Below, piece after piece: positions 17,899 to 28,451 of a DNA stretch of 64,000 nt (within the stretch, counting starts at the first letter, position 1; the number at the start of each line of letters is the position of its first letter). The stretch covers positions 1 through 64,000 of the forward strand of contig JAEUHN010000055.1 in the NCBI GenBank assembly GCA_016795365.1, given 5' to 3'. This DNA comes from Verrucomicrobiaceae bacterium (GTDB lineage: Bacteria > Verrucomicrobiota > Verrucomicrobiia > Verrucomicrobiales > Verrucomicrobiaceae). The position numbers and the translations under genes were made by a program. The notes under the pieces are model-generated. The model worked only from the letters and a program-made list of their open reading frames with translations. It was not told the origin of the DNA and ran no database searches.

Positions 17899-20112
17899 CT
17901 ACGGCGATGGTGCTGGTGGATAAGCTGGAATCTGGGCGGGCACCCCGCAGATGCCTCGCGAGGCGGCCATGCCGGCTTCGACGGCAGCCTCGACGCAACC
18001 ACCATTGACACTGGAGACCGCCCAGTCGCCCGCGAGGAAAAGATTGGCGAAGCCGCTTTGATCAGAGCGGAGGCGGAGCTTGGAGGTGCCGGGGAAGGAG
18101 GCCACGTAACGCTCGCTCGGATCGATATTGGCACGCACATATTGGGAGTCCAGCCGAGCGGAGCCTGCGGAGTTGGCCGGATCGTGCAGAAGATTGAAGT
18201 CGAATCCACCGGAGCCGTTCGAAGGCGTCGCCTTGGGCCAGAGGTGTTCGATGTGGTTGTTGAGCCATTCGAAGGCTGTCTGCTTCACCTTGGCATCCGC
18301 CATTGCTGGATAGTTGGGATCGCTCAAGGGCGGCACGGCTGGTCCGGGCATGGGACCACAGAAATAATGCAGGCTCTGCGGAGGTGATGGAGTGCCGCTC
18401 CAGTTCTCCTGCGGCAGCACATCGGACATCTCGCCCCACGTATCGAAGGGCTCGGCATACGTGGTCATGATGGTGTTCATGCCGTTCCAGCCGAGATCGT
18501 TGAGCGCGGGTTGCATCCACAGTTGCATCGCCAGTGTCTCGACGGTGCGCAGCGATGTGACCATGGTGTTCCAGGTTGGACTGGCGGCGCACAGTTCAGG
18601 CGTGATGGAGGGCAGTCCCGCGAGGGAGATGCCGAGCACGACGTGATCAAAGTCCACGCCTTGCTTCAAGACGGCGGTGCCCGTCTTCACGTTGCACCAG
18701 CCGGAGTTGAAGGTCAGACCCGCCTTGGCGAGCTGTGCCTGAAGGTCAGCGGCGTCCTCGATTTGGTTCCAGTCAGGCTCATCGGGCCAGGCCTGCAGTG
18801 TCTTGCCCGTGGGGAAGGTGATTTCGTAGAGCGGCGAATACTCCACCCCGCCTTTGATGACAGCCTGCACATCCATCTCGATCCCAGCGATTTGTTTCTT
18901 GTCGGCCGAGAGCTGGAGATTGGTTGCACGGTGGAAGAACTGGAACTTCACGCCTCGCTTCGAGAGCACCTGATAGATCGGAGCAAATATCGTGTCGCCC
19001 ATGCCACCGATCATGCGCCACATGGGAGCATCCTTGTAGCCTAGCGCCATGCGCAGATACACCAGCAGCGCCGTGCCTGCCTCGAAGCGTGCATGATCAC
19101 GATCCGCAATGCCGCCGTCGAACGAGAAGGCCAGATTATAGATCGCCCGGGTGAAGGCGCTCCATTGCGTGCTGGCGGATGCCCCGTGGCGGGTGATCCA
19201 GGCGACAAAGTCTTCCTGATTGATCGCTTCGATTCCGGCAGGTCCCTTCGGCAGCACGTCGGTGACCATGCCTTTGCCGACGGTGGTGACGAAATCAAAC
19301 ATCTGCCAGGCCCACTTCAAATCATCGCCTTGCGTGGTGAGCGATGAAATCTCCGGGCTTCGCAGCCACTGTTGAAACTCGCCCAGGTAGTGCGAGGCGA
19401 TCTCGTGCAAGGTTTGAAGCGGATGCGAACTCTGCCCCTGGGAGGAACTAAACAATCCGTGTGCCGCCACGCGCAGCGAGTGGAGCAAGGTGTGCGAATC
19501 GTCCACGATCGTCGAATGCGTCTGCTTCAATAGCTCCAAGAGAGCCTGATGAGTGGAGGGCAACGTTGCTGTGCTCGGTGCCTGGTCTTTGTGAGCGAAG
19601 AGCGGCGAGTCTTTGAAGTGACGGTGCATCCAGTCGGCCAGCAACCGGAACAACTCTTCCAAGATCAGCTCCACTGAGCTTTGTCCCGGCGTGCCGGGTG
19701 TCTGGGGCATGTGGATGTTCCTTGTCACCCATCGAGTGCCGCTGTCGTCGGTGATGTCCTGCTGAATGGTGAAGAAGCGCTGCGGCGCGAAGGCATCCGT
19801 CCAGGTCTGGAACAAATCCGATGGCTTGGTCGGGCGCTCGGCATAAGTCGACTGGATCATGCGGAAGGCATTCTGATACCAGCCCAGCCACATGTGCAGG
19901 CCATGCTCATAAATACGGTCACCGTAGCCGTCGCGTGCGTCTCGTCCTGTAGCCCCCTTGCCGCCGAGCCTCCAGCCCACCTGATAAACTGTGACGTCGT
20001 ATTGCTCACGCAGTTCAGGGGTGGATGAGAGGAAGCCGGCCGCCGTCATCGCGCCGCAACCGCCCCCCAGAATGGCCACCTTCGTTTTCTGTTTTGGATT
20101 CGCTGTGCTCAT
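17899..20112 (-). CDS. CrtI-like FAD-dependent oxidoreductase, second copy
   Basis: A 737-residue paralogue of the flavoenzyme at 14611-16800, transcribed towards it. The ATG at 20112 is chosen over an in-frame TTG six bases upstream. It has the same plan: VAILGGGCGAMTAAGF at 12-27, GWRLGGKGATG at 47-57, the EHGLHMWLGWYQNAF segment shared with the first copy (EHGLHVWFGFYDNAF), a long middle insert, and a C-terminal FLAGDWAVSSVNGGCVEAA end that is more like classical phytoene desaturases than copy one. The GDW and GGCVEAAVEAG parts are standard FAD contacts. Two such long copies around a decarboxylase-like gene suggest successive oxidation steps on a polyene or similar lipid. Substrate unknown. 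Confidence 0.8.
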   Translation of the reverse strand: MSTANPKQKTKVAILGGGCGAMTAAGFLSSTPELREQYDVTVYQVGWRLGGKGATGRDARDGYGDRIYEHGLHMWLGWYQNAFRMIQSTYAERPTKPSDLFQTWTDAFAPQRFFTIQQDITDDSGTRWVTRNIHMPQTPGTPGQSSVELILEELFRLLADWMHRHFKDSPLFAHKDQAPSTATLPSTHQALLELLKQTHSTIVDDSHTLLHSLRVAAHGLFSSSQGQSSHPLQTLHEIASHYLGEFQQWLRSPEISSLTTQGDDLKWAWQMFDFVTTVGKGMVTDVLPKGPAGIEAINQEDFVAWITRHGASASTQWSAFTRAIYNLAFSFDGGIADRDHARFEAGTALLVYLRMALGYKDAPMWRMIGGMGDTIFAPIYQVLSKRGVKFQFFHRATNLQLSADKKQIAGIEMDVQAVIKGGVEYSPLYEITFPTGKTLQAWPDEPDWNQIEDAADLQAQLAKAGLTFNSGWCNVKTGTAVLKQGVDFDHVVLGISLAGLPSITPELCAASPTWNTMVTSLRTVETLAMQLWMQPALNDLGWNGMNTIMTTYAEPFDTWGEMSDVLPQENWSGTPSPPQSLHYFCGPMPGPAVPPLSDPNYPAMADAKVKQTAFEWLNNHIEHLWPKATPSNGSGGFDFNLLHDPANSAGSARLDSQYVRANIDPSERYVASFPGTSKLRLRSDQSGFANLFLAGDWAVSSVNGGCVEAAVEAGMAASRGICGVPAQIPAYPPAPSP

Positions 20113-20249
20113 ATTCAAGGGATGTAGGAAACACGCAGATGATGGCTGTTCGGATGAAAGTGTCGATCCAATAAGTGCCTAACCGTCTGCTGGTGCCGAC
20201 TTCGTTGTGAAGACAGACCACTGACCGCGCGTTTGGTCCCGTGCCCCTG

Positions 20250-21332
20250 ATGAAATCATTGCTCGCTCTCGCTCTGCTCACCACCCACGCCCTGGCATGT
20301 TCTGTGCCCGTGTTTCGCTATGGTCTGGAGCACTGGGCACCGGATGCTTACCAAATCTTGGTGTTCAAGGCGGGGCCGCTGAGTGGGGATGAACGGGCGC
20401 TGGTGCAGAAGCTTGGACCTGAGTCCCACACGAATGCGAGCACTCAGATCGTGGACCTCAACACAGCCACGACCGAACAAAAAGAACTCTGGAGCAAGGC
20501 AGGTAAGCCAAGCGTGGTGGTGATGCCTCCCGCAGCCAGCCCGACGAAGCACCCCGTTTGGACAGCGGCCACGTTGACCGCAGAGTCCGTGGCCATGATT
20601 CAAGATTCTCCAATGCGGAAAGACATCGCCCAGCGTCTCGCCGAAGGCGACAGCGCCATTTGGCTGCTGCTGGACTCGGGGGACAAGGCGGCCGATGACG
20701 CGACCGCGAAGACGCTTGAGGGCTATCTGACGCGTGCTGCGGAAACCATGGAACTGCCGAAGCTTGACGACCAGGACATCAAGAACGGCCTAGTCTCCGT
20801 GCCAGACGAGGGACTGCGGCTAACGTTCCCGATGCTGCGGCTCCGGCGCGATGATCCTACCGAGCAGTTCCTTGTTCATTGTCTGCTCGCCACGGAGCCC
20901 GACTTGAAGGATCTCAATGCGCCGATGGTGTTCCCCATCTTTGGCCGGGGCCGCGTGCTTTATTCCTTGGTAGGCAGGGGCATCACGATGGAAAACGTCA
21001 CCCACGCGGCGAGCTTCCTCCTGGGTTCCTGCTCCTGCCAGATCAAGGAACAGAACCCCGGCGTTGACCTGTTGATGAGCGCAGACTGGAAGACCCTGCT
21101 CAAGGTGGATGTGCTCGCCGATGATGTGCTGCCATCGGCAGAAGAGATTATCAATCGAAAGCCCGTGCTGGTGCCGATTCCTGAGCGAGCCGCGTCTTCA
21201 CCAACGACACCTTCGGCCACGATCACAGTCGAAGCTCAGGCGGGCACCAGTGGGTTTCCGTTCCTCACCTTGGCGGTGCTGGGCTTGTTCGTGTTTGGCA
21301 TCCTCTGGCGGCTGCTCAAGCGTCGCTCATAG
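20250..21332 (+). CDS. Exported protein with C-terminal membrane anchor, unknown function
   Basis: A 360-residue protein. The ATG at 20250 is chosen over the in-frame GTG nine bases upstream because it opens directly with a signal peptide (MKSLLALALLTTHALAC). Cysteine follows the signal, but ALAC is not a clean lipobox. The mature N-terminus CSVPVFRYGLEHW is distinctive. The middle part has a thioredoxin-like feel (VVVMPPAAS), but no CxxC lies there. A later GSCSCQIKEQNPG segment precedes a Ser/Thr/Pro-rich stretch and one transmembrane helix (FLTLAVLGLFVFGILWRLL) with a basic tail. The bulk should be periplasmic. It ends overlapping the convergent PrsW-like gene by six bases. I recognise no named family. 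Confidence 0.7.
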   Translation: MKSLLALALLTTHALACSVPVFRYGLEHWAPDAYQILVFKAGPLSGDERALVQKLGPESHTNASTQIVDLNTATTEQKELWSKAGKPSVVVMPPAASPTKHPVWTAATLTAESVAMIQDSPMRKDIAQRLAEGDSAIWLLLDSGDKAADDATAKTLEGYLTRAAETMELPKLDDQDIKNGLVSVPDEGLRLTFPMLRLRRDDPTEQFLVHCLLATEPDLKDLNAPMVFPIFGRGRVLYSLVGRGITMENVTHAASFLLGSCSCQIKEQNPGVDLLMSADWKTLLKVDVLADDVLPSAEEIINRKPVLVPIPERAASSPTTPSATITVEAQAGTSGFPFLTLAVLGLFVFGILWRLLKRRS

Positions 21333-22973
21333 GTTGCCGATCCGGCGCAGGTAGAAGATCACGATGGGCACGTAGCTGACGATGGCTGCCGCCGTCATGT
21401 TCACAGCGGCAAGGCTCGGGCTTTCCACCGCGACCATCACAAGACTGACCGACACCACAATCGAGGAGCCAACGACGAAGATCGAGAGTAGCGAGATCAC
21501 CGATCCTGAGGGCCGCGCCATCGTTTCCACCTGATGAAAAAAGTGGTTCGCCAGCAGCGCGAGGGTGACCATTGAAATGAGACTGATGTCGCCCACCAAA
21601 GGCAGTGATTGGCCTCCGGTGAAGGCCCAGTCGTAGATGCCATGTGCGAGCACCACGGCGACGAACGTGCCGATGAATTGCTCGGCTTTTGCGAAGCGAG
21701 TGCGCAGCATTTCATACAGGGCAAGAGCGGCCGGTGCCGTGAGTGCAGCGTGGAAGAAATTAGCCGTCAGCAGGCGGCCGGTGGCCACGTCAAACCCCGA
21801 GCGCATGTAGTAGCCGAAGTTTTCTTCGAGAGCGAAGCCAAGGCCAACGAAAGCACCGGTGAGCAAGGCTTGCAGCGGGTCACGACGACGCAGCAGCCAA
21901 GGTAGGAAGAGCGCGAACAAGGCGAGCTTGCACAGCTCCTCGCGCAATCCCACCCCGGCCACGTAGTAGATGAGATCGCGCGGAAATCCTCCGTGCTCGC
22001 TGAGGCCCATCACACTGTCTTGGTAGTGCACCACCATGATCGTGGGTCCCACGCTGAACACGCCTGCCAGCACTGCGGGAATGGGCACGAGCCATCGCCA
22101 GGGCTTGCGATCGCCGAACCGAACAAAAACCGAATACCAAAGCGAGGCGGCGAGAAGGCCGACGATCACCACATCCCAGCGAGCGCGCTCCCACAGGCCT
22201 CTCAGGGTGCCGTCGATTTGCATCCGCCAGTCGCCCAGCAAGGCACCTGCACTGATCAGCTGATAGCCCGATGCCGCGACCCGATAGGACGGCTGATCAA
22301 GCATTTCGCGCAGGGCCTGGACTTCACCAAGCTCAATTGCCAGCACCAACGCTCTCTCCCTTGCGTGCTCAGCCTCTGGCATGGCTCCTTCGCGCCGAAA
22401 GGCACCGAGCGCTTCCATACGACGGTCGGCATCCTTGAGAAGATAGCCAAGGAATTCGTTGGCCAGGGGCGCCGGTGGCATGCGTTGCGCGGCGTTCTCG
22501 ATGTGTTTCCAGGCTTCTTTCCCCTGCGGGCTTTTCGCATCGAGACTGGCGATCACGTAGTTGGTGAAGAGGGCCTGTTGATCTTGAGGTCCGGCATGTT
22601 TCTCGATGGCTTCCCGCACCTTGATTTCGAAGACCTGGCCCGTTTTGAGGAAGTTCTCGGGTGTTGGCACCGTGAGTTCCCACTCCGTCGCCGTCTCGGC
22701 AATGTCGGTGCACAGGTCGTGAAGCCAGTCAGCCAGCTCACGATCGTGGGGCTTGGTGCTGGCGGCGACTTCGCGCAGACCCTTGGCGAAGTAGTGCCGC
22801 AGCGCGGCCGAGTCGTCGTGCGAGGAGAAACCCGGATCACGGCTGCTGGCGATGATCGTGGCGGCTCCGTAGCCGGCGATCAAGATCGCGGCGCAAATGA
22901 AGCCAAGGTGGCGATGGCTGCGTGACAGGATGTGCAGCCGCGTGCGCCAGCCGTGAGGAATCAGAAAACTCAT
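21327..22973 (-). CDS. PrsW-like intramembrane metalloprotease-family protein with an extra N-terminal helical domain
   Basis: A 548-residue protein starting at the ATG at 22973 (MSFLIPHG). One transmembrane segment lies near residues 25-45, then about 200 residues of soluble helical sequence, then at least seven membrane helices. The C-terminal half has the PrsW signature: GLREELCKLALF (paired glutamates), GLGFALEENFGYY, and NFFHAALTAP with a conserved histidine, later HGIYDW. PrsW is the site-1 protease for the anti-sigma factor RsiW in Bacillus; relatives include the CPBP proteases. The extra soluble domain outside the membrane could be a sensor. An anti-sigma target is only inference, though the window has several ECF/anti-sigma genes. 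Confidence 0.82.
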   Translation of the reverse strand: MSFLIPHGWRTRLHILSRSHRHLGFICAAILIAGYGAATIIASSRDPGFSSHDDSAALRHYFAKGLREVAASTKPHDRELADWLHDLCTDIAETATEWELTVPTPENFLKTGQVFEIKVREAIEKHAGPQDQQALFTNYVIASLDAKSPQGKEAWKHIENAAQRMPPAPLANEFLGYLLKDADRRMEALGAFRREGAMPEAEHARERALVLAIELGEVQALREMLDQPSYRVAASGYQLISAGALLGDWRMQIDGTLRGLWERARWDVVIVGLLAASLWYSVFVRFGDRKPWRWLVPIPAVLAGVFSVGPTIMVVHYQDSVMGLSEHGGFPRDLIYYVAGVGLREELCKLALFALFLPWLLRRRDPLQALLTGAFVGLGFALEENFGYYMRSGFDVATGRLLTANFFHAALTAPAALALYEMLRTRFAKAEQFIGTFVAVVLAHGIYDWAFTGGQSLPLVGDISLISMVTLALLANHFFHQVETMARPSGSVISLLSIFVVGSSIVVSVSLVMVAVESPSLAAVNMTAAAIVSYVPIVIFYLRRIGNL

Positions 22974-23126
22974 GGGTGCCGAACCTGCGGTGGATGGTCT
23001 TGTTTGCAACGACCGAGCGAACTCCGAGAGAGATGATCGAAGGCGGCCCCGGCCATCGTTTCGAATTGCCACGCGCGCCTTGATTGCCTAATCTCGCCGC
23101 CCCTCTCCCTCCAATCTCCGAACTCC

Positions 23127-25139
<2,013 letters not shown>

Positions 25140-25163
25140 TCCTCGATCACATGACTCACGAAA

Positions 25164-25188
25164 GGGCGGGCTTCGGCTCGCCCTTTTT
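25164..25188 (+). terminator. Rho-independent terminator after acs
   Basis: A stem from gggcgggc (25164-25171) and its partner closed by a cUUCGg tetraloop (25171-25176), followed by five T at 25184-25188. It ends acs transcription. Three A before the stem give only a weak reverse T-run for the convergent AraC-type gene. Confidence 0.85.
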
Positions 25189-25190
25189 CG

Positions 25191-26036
25191 TTACATGCCC
25201 TTTCGTTTCCACTGCCGTGCGCGGAACTCCGCCGGGCCACAACCCACGCTGCGCGCGAACATGCGGCTGAAGTAATGGCGATTCGGGAAGCCGCATTCGA
25301 TGGCGATTTGGTCGATCGTTTTGTCAGTCAGTGCGAGGGCCTCCTCCGCCGCTTTCACACGCGTGGCGATGACGTAGGCGGCAGGCGTTTGTCCCGTGTG
25401 CTCGCGGAAGGCGCGGATGAACTTCTCCACGCCGAGTCCCGCACGCGCAGCGAGGACGGCATTCGACAAGTCGCTGTGCGGTGCACGGTGAATGAGCGCG
25501 AGCACTTCGATCAACGGCTCTGGCACGGTGGTTGAACGCGAGTCCTCGATGGCTGCGAAGGCCGTGTGCAGCAGCGCGGCGCTTTGATGAAGCAAGTGAT
25601 GCTCGCGTGCTGGATGGGCGGGCTGGCAGTGGGTGTTGACCAAGGTGGAGCACAGCACGCGAAGCACCTCGTTCATCGGGATCACGATCGGCCCCGGCGT
25701 GATGGCTGTGCCGGGACGCGAGACCGTGAAGTGAACCCACAGATGACACGCGCGCACCGGACCCACACAATCGAAGACCGTGTCCGCTGGGATCAGCACG
25801 CAGGTCTTCGGCTCCAACGGGATCTTTTGCCCGCGAAACACCAGATGACAGCCCGGCTTCGGATTGTGGTAGAAGCGCCAGAACGGACTGTCTACGCCCT
25901 GGTGGTTCCAACCTTCCAGCGAGGGTTGATAGCCACTCTCGTGAATCAAAAACGACGACCAACCCGTCTTCGCCGTGCGTGTCAGATCAACGCCCCAGGG
26001 CGTGGTGTAGTTGAGGTATTTGCGGCGTGAAGTCAT
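25191..26036 (-). CDS. AraC-family transcriptional regulator
   Basis: A 281-residue protein if translated from the ATG at 26036 (MTSRRKYLNY); 30 further in-frame residues upstream look unlike a protein start. The N-terminal part is a cupin-like sensing domain (GCHLVFRGQKIPLEPKTCVLIPADTVF). The last 100 residues are a double helix-turn-helix of AraC type: VLAARAGLGVEKFIRAFREHTGQ, then the second motif with IDQIAIECGFPNRHYFSRMFARSVG. Such proteins bind DNA and usually respond to a small molecule, often a sugar. The gene is divergent from the cytochrome-type gene at 26190, so that operon is the natural candidate target. It converges on acs with the acs terminator between. Confidence 0.9.
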   Translation of the reverse strand: MTSRRKYLNYTTPWGVDLTRTAKTGWSSFLIHESGYQPSLEGWNHQGVDSPFWRFYHNPKPGCHLVFRGQKIPLEPKTCVLIPADTVFDCVGPVRACHLWVHFTVSRPGTAITPGPIVIPMNEVLRVLCSTLVNTHCQPAHPAREHHLLHQSAALLHTAFAAIEDSRSTTVPEPLIEVLALIHRAPHSDLSNAVLAARAGLGVEKFIRAFREHTGQTPAAYVIATRVKAAEEALALTDKTIDQIAIECGFPNRHYFSRMFARSVGCGPAEFRARQWKRKGM

Positions 26037-26189
26037 CGTCGGACACGGATCAGATACGCCGACAAGTGTCGAGTCTGTGCGTATTATGTCCTTGGTTGAT
26101 GGGATCTGCGGAGGTCGATGCTGCAATCAAATCACGATCCGACACATATTTGGCAACATAAGGCACAGGGGCCTAGCGTTGATTGAGGC

Positions 26190-28442
26190 GTGAAACGATA
26201 CCTGCTCATCGCACTTCTCGGCAGTGCTCTCCCGGCTGCTGAACCGCTGCCTGCCGATCATGCGAAGCGCATGGAGCGAGGACTCGTGACGTTTCAAAAG
26301 GACATCGTGCCGCTGCTGAAGACGCACTGCCTCAAGTGCCACGGCGCGGATGCGACCAAAGGCGATCTCGATATAGCGACACGCGAGGACCTACTGCGTG
26401 GCAGTCACAACGGTCCCGTCGTCGTGGCCTTTGACGCCGCGAAGAGCGTGCTCATCGAAGTCATCAATCACACGAAGGAACCCAACATGCCGAAGGACAA
26501 ACCCAAGCTGTCCTCGGAGTCGATCGCGAAGCTGACCAGTTGGATCAACGACGGTGGGCCCTACGCCGAGCCACTCATCGCAGGCCGCAAACCCAAACGT
26601 GATCCCACGAAGGTCACTGACGAAGACCGCCAGTGGTGGTCCTTCCTGCCGCTGAAGGACAAGGCTGCGACGCCGATTACGCCCGCCGAAGGCGCAAAGA
26701 AGATCGACGAGATGCTGCTCGCGAAAGCGAAGTCAAAGGGCCTCACCTTCAATCCGAAAGCCGATCCCGCCACGCTCGTGCGCCGCATGTATCTCGACCT
26801 CACCGGCATCCCGCCAACGCCGGAGGAACTCCAATCTGCGATCCGCAATCCCCAATCCGAAATCGACAAGCTCCTTGCTTCATCTCGCTTCGGTGAGCGC
26901 TGGGCACGCCACTGGCTCGATGTCGCACGCTTCGCTGAGAGCACCGGCTTCGAGCAGGACTACGACCGTCCCTTTGCCTTCCACTTTCGCGACTTCGTCA
27001 TCAAGGCGCTGAACTCGGACATGCCGTTCGATCAGTTCGTGAAGTGGCAGCTCGCTGGCGATGAATGGGAGCCGAGCAATCCGCTCGCACTCGCGGCGAC
27101 GGGCTTTGTCGGCGCGGGCGTGTTCCCCTCGCAGATCACCGCGAACGAAGTCGAGCGCACACGCTACGATGCGATGGACGACATGCTCAGCACCACCGGC
27201 GCGGGTTTGCTCGGGCTGAGCGTTGGCTGCGCGCGGTGCCACGACAACAAGTATGATCCCATACCGGCGCGCGACTATTACCAGATGCTGAGCACGTTCA
27301 CGACCACGACGCGCATGAACGTGGACATCCATCCCGATGGCAAGATCACGCCCGCGATCACCACGATGGCGAAGGACAAAAGCACCAAGCCCATCGAAGG
27401 CGCGACACGCATGATGATCTGCGGTGAGGGTTATGATCCCATCGTGATGCACACTCAGGGCGGGCCGTTCTTCGACCAGACTTTCTTCCTCAAGCGCGGC
27501 AATCCTGATCTGAAGGACGGCGAAGCGAAGCAAGGCTTTCTGCAAATCTTCGCGCGGCCTGGTGACGAGAAACGCTGGCAGTGGTCGCCACCGGAGGGCG
27601 CGAAGTATTCCGGTCGTCGGCGCACGCTGTCGAACTGGATCACCGATGTGGATCATGGCGCAGGTGCTTTGCTCGCACGCGTGATCGTGAATCGCCTATG
27701 GCAGCATCACTTTGGCACCGGCATCGTGAGCACGCCGAACGACTTCGGCAGAACGGGCAACGCACCCACGCAACCCGAGTTGCTCGACTGGCTCGCGTCG
27801 CAGCTCATCGCGAATGGTTGGAAGATGAAACCGATTCACCAGATGATTCTGCTTTCACAAGCATGGCAGCAGAGCACGAAGCGCGATGCCGCCAAAGAAG
27901 CCGCCGATCCGGGCAACGAACTCTTCATGTATCGCAAGCCGCAGCGCCTCGAAGGCGAAGCCATTCGCGACTCGATGCTTGCCGTCAGCGGTATGCTCGA
28001 TAGCACTATGTTCGGTCCCGGCACGCGCGATGAGAACAGCAAGCGCCGCAGCATCTACTTCAACATCAAGCGCAGCCAGCTCATCGGCAGCATGGTCGCC
28101 TTCGACGCGCCCGAACCGCTTGTCAGCCAAGGCGCACGACCAACGACGACCGTCGCGCCGCAAGCGCTCATCTTGATGAACAGCGCTCAAGCTCGCGGCT
28201 GGGCCGAGTCATTGGCGAAGCGCGTCAGCGACGTGAGTGATGTCGGCCAGCGCATCAAAGACGCGTATCGGATTTGCTTCAGTCGAGCCCCACGCGCTGA
28301 TGAGATCGCCTCCGGCAAAGCCTTCGTCGAATCACAACGCACGAGCTACGCCGCCGAGAAGAAGCCCAACGCTGAAGCCCTCGCGATGGCCGATTACTGC
28401 CAGGTGCTGCTGGGGCTGAATGAGTTTGTCTATGTCAACTGA
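26190..28442 (+). CDS. Exported DUF1549/DUF1553 protein with a cytochrome-c-like heme motif (PSCyt1 type)
   Basis: A 750-residue protein with a GTG start and a short signal peptide (MKRYLLIALLGSALPA). Residues 36-130 hold a cytochrome-c-like domain with CLKCH at 47-51 and a possible Met ligand in EPNMPKDKPKLS. The DUF1549 part (about 170-375) has RRMYLDLTGIPPTPEEL, RFGERWARHWLDVARF and CARCHDNKYDPI. DUF1553 (about 480-740) has the NRLWQHHFGTGIVSTPNDFG motif. These proteins are expanded in Planctomycetes and Verrucomicrobia and are nearly always paired with a DUF1501 protein, as here nine bases downstream. The biochemical role is not established; surface polysaccharide breakdown or electron transfer has been suggested. 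An odd AIRNPQSEI stretch lies at about 217-225. Confidence 0.9.
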   Translation: MKRYLLIALLGSALPAAEPLPADHAKRMERGLVTFQKDIVPLLKTHCLKCHGADATKGDLDIATREDLLRGSHNGPVVVAFDAAKSVLIEVINHTKEPNMPKDKPKLSSESIAKLTSWINDGGPYAEPLIAGRKPKRDPTKVTDEDRQWWSFLPLKDKAATPITPAEGAKKIDEMLLAKAKSKGLTFNPKADPATLVRRMYLDLTGIPPTPEELQSAIRNPQSEIDKLLASSRFGERWARHWLDVARFAESTGFEQDYDRPFAFHFRDFVIKALNSDMPFDQFVKWQLAGDEWEPSNPLALAATGFVGAGVFPSQITANEVERTRYDAMDDMLSTTGAGLLGLSVGCARCHDNKYDPIPARDYYQMLSTFTTTTRMNVDIHPDGKITPAITTMAKDKSTKPIEGATRMMICGEGYDPIVMHTQGGPFFDQTFFLKRGNPDLKDGEAKQGFLQIFARPGDEKRWQWSPPEGAKYSGRRRTLSNWITDVDHGAGALLARVIVNRLWQHHFGTGIVSTPNDFGRTGNAPTQPELLDWLASQLIANGWKMKPIHQMILLSQAWQQSTKRDAAKEAADPGNELFMYRKPQRLEGEAIRDSMLAVSGMLDSTMFGPGTRDENSKRRSIYFNIKRSQLIGSMVAFDAPEPLVSQGARPTTTVAPQALILMNSAQARGWAESLAKRVSDVSDVGQRIKDAYRICFSRAPRADEIASGKAFVESQRTSYAAEKKPNAEALAMADYCQVLLGLNEFVYVN

Positions 28443-28451
28443 TCGCACGCC

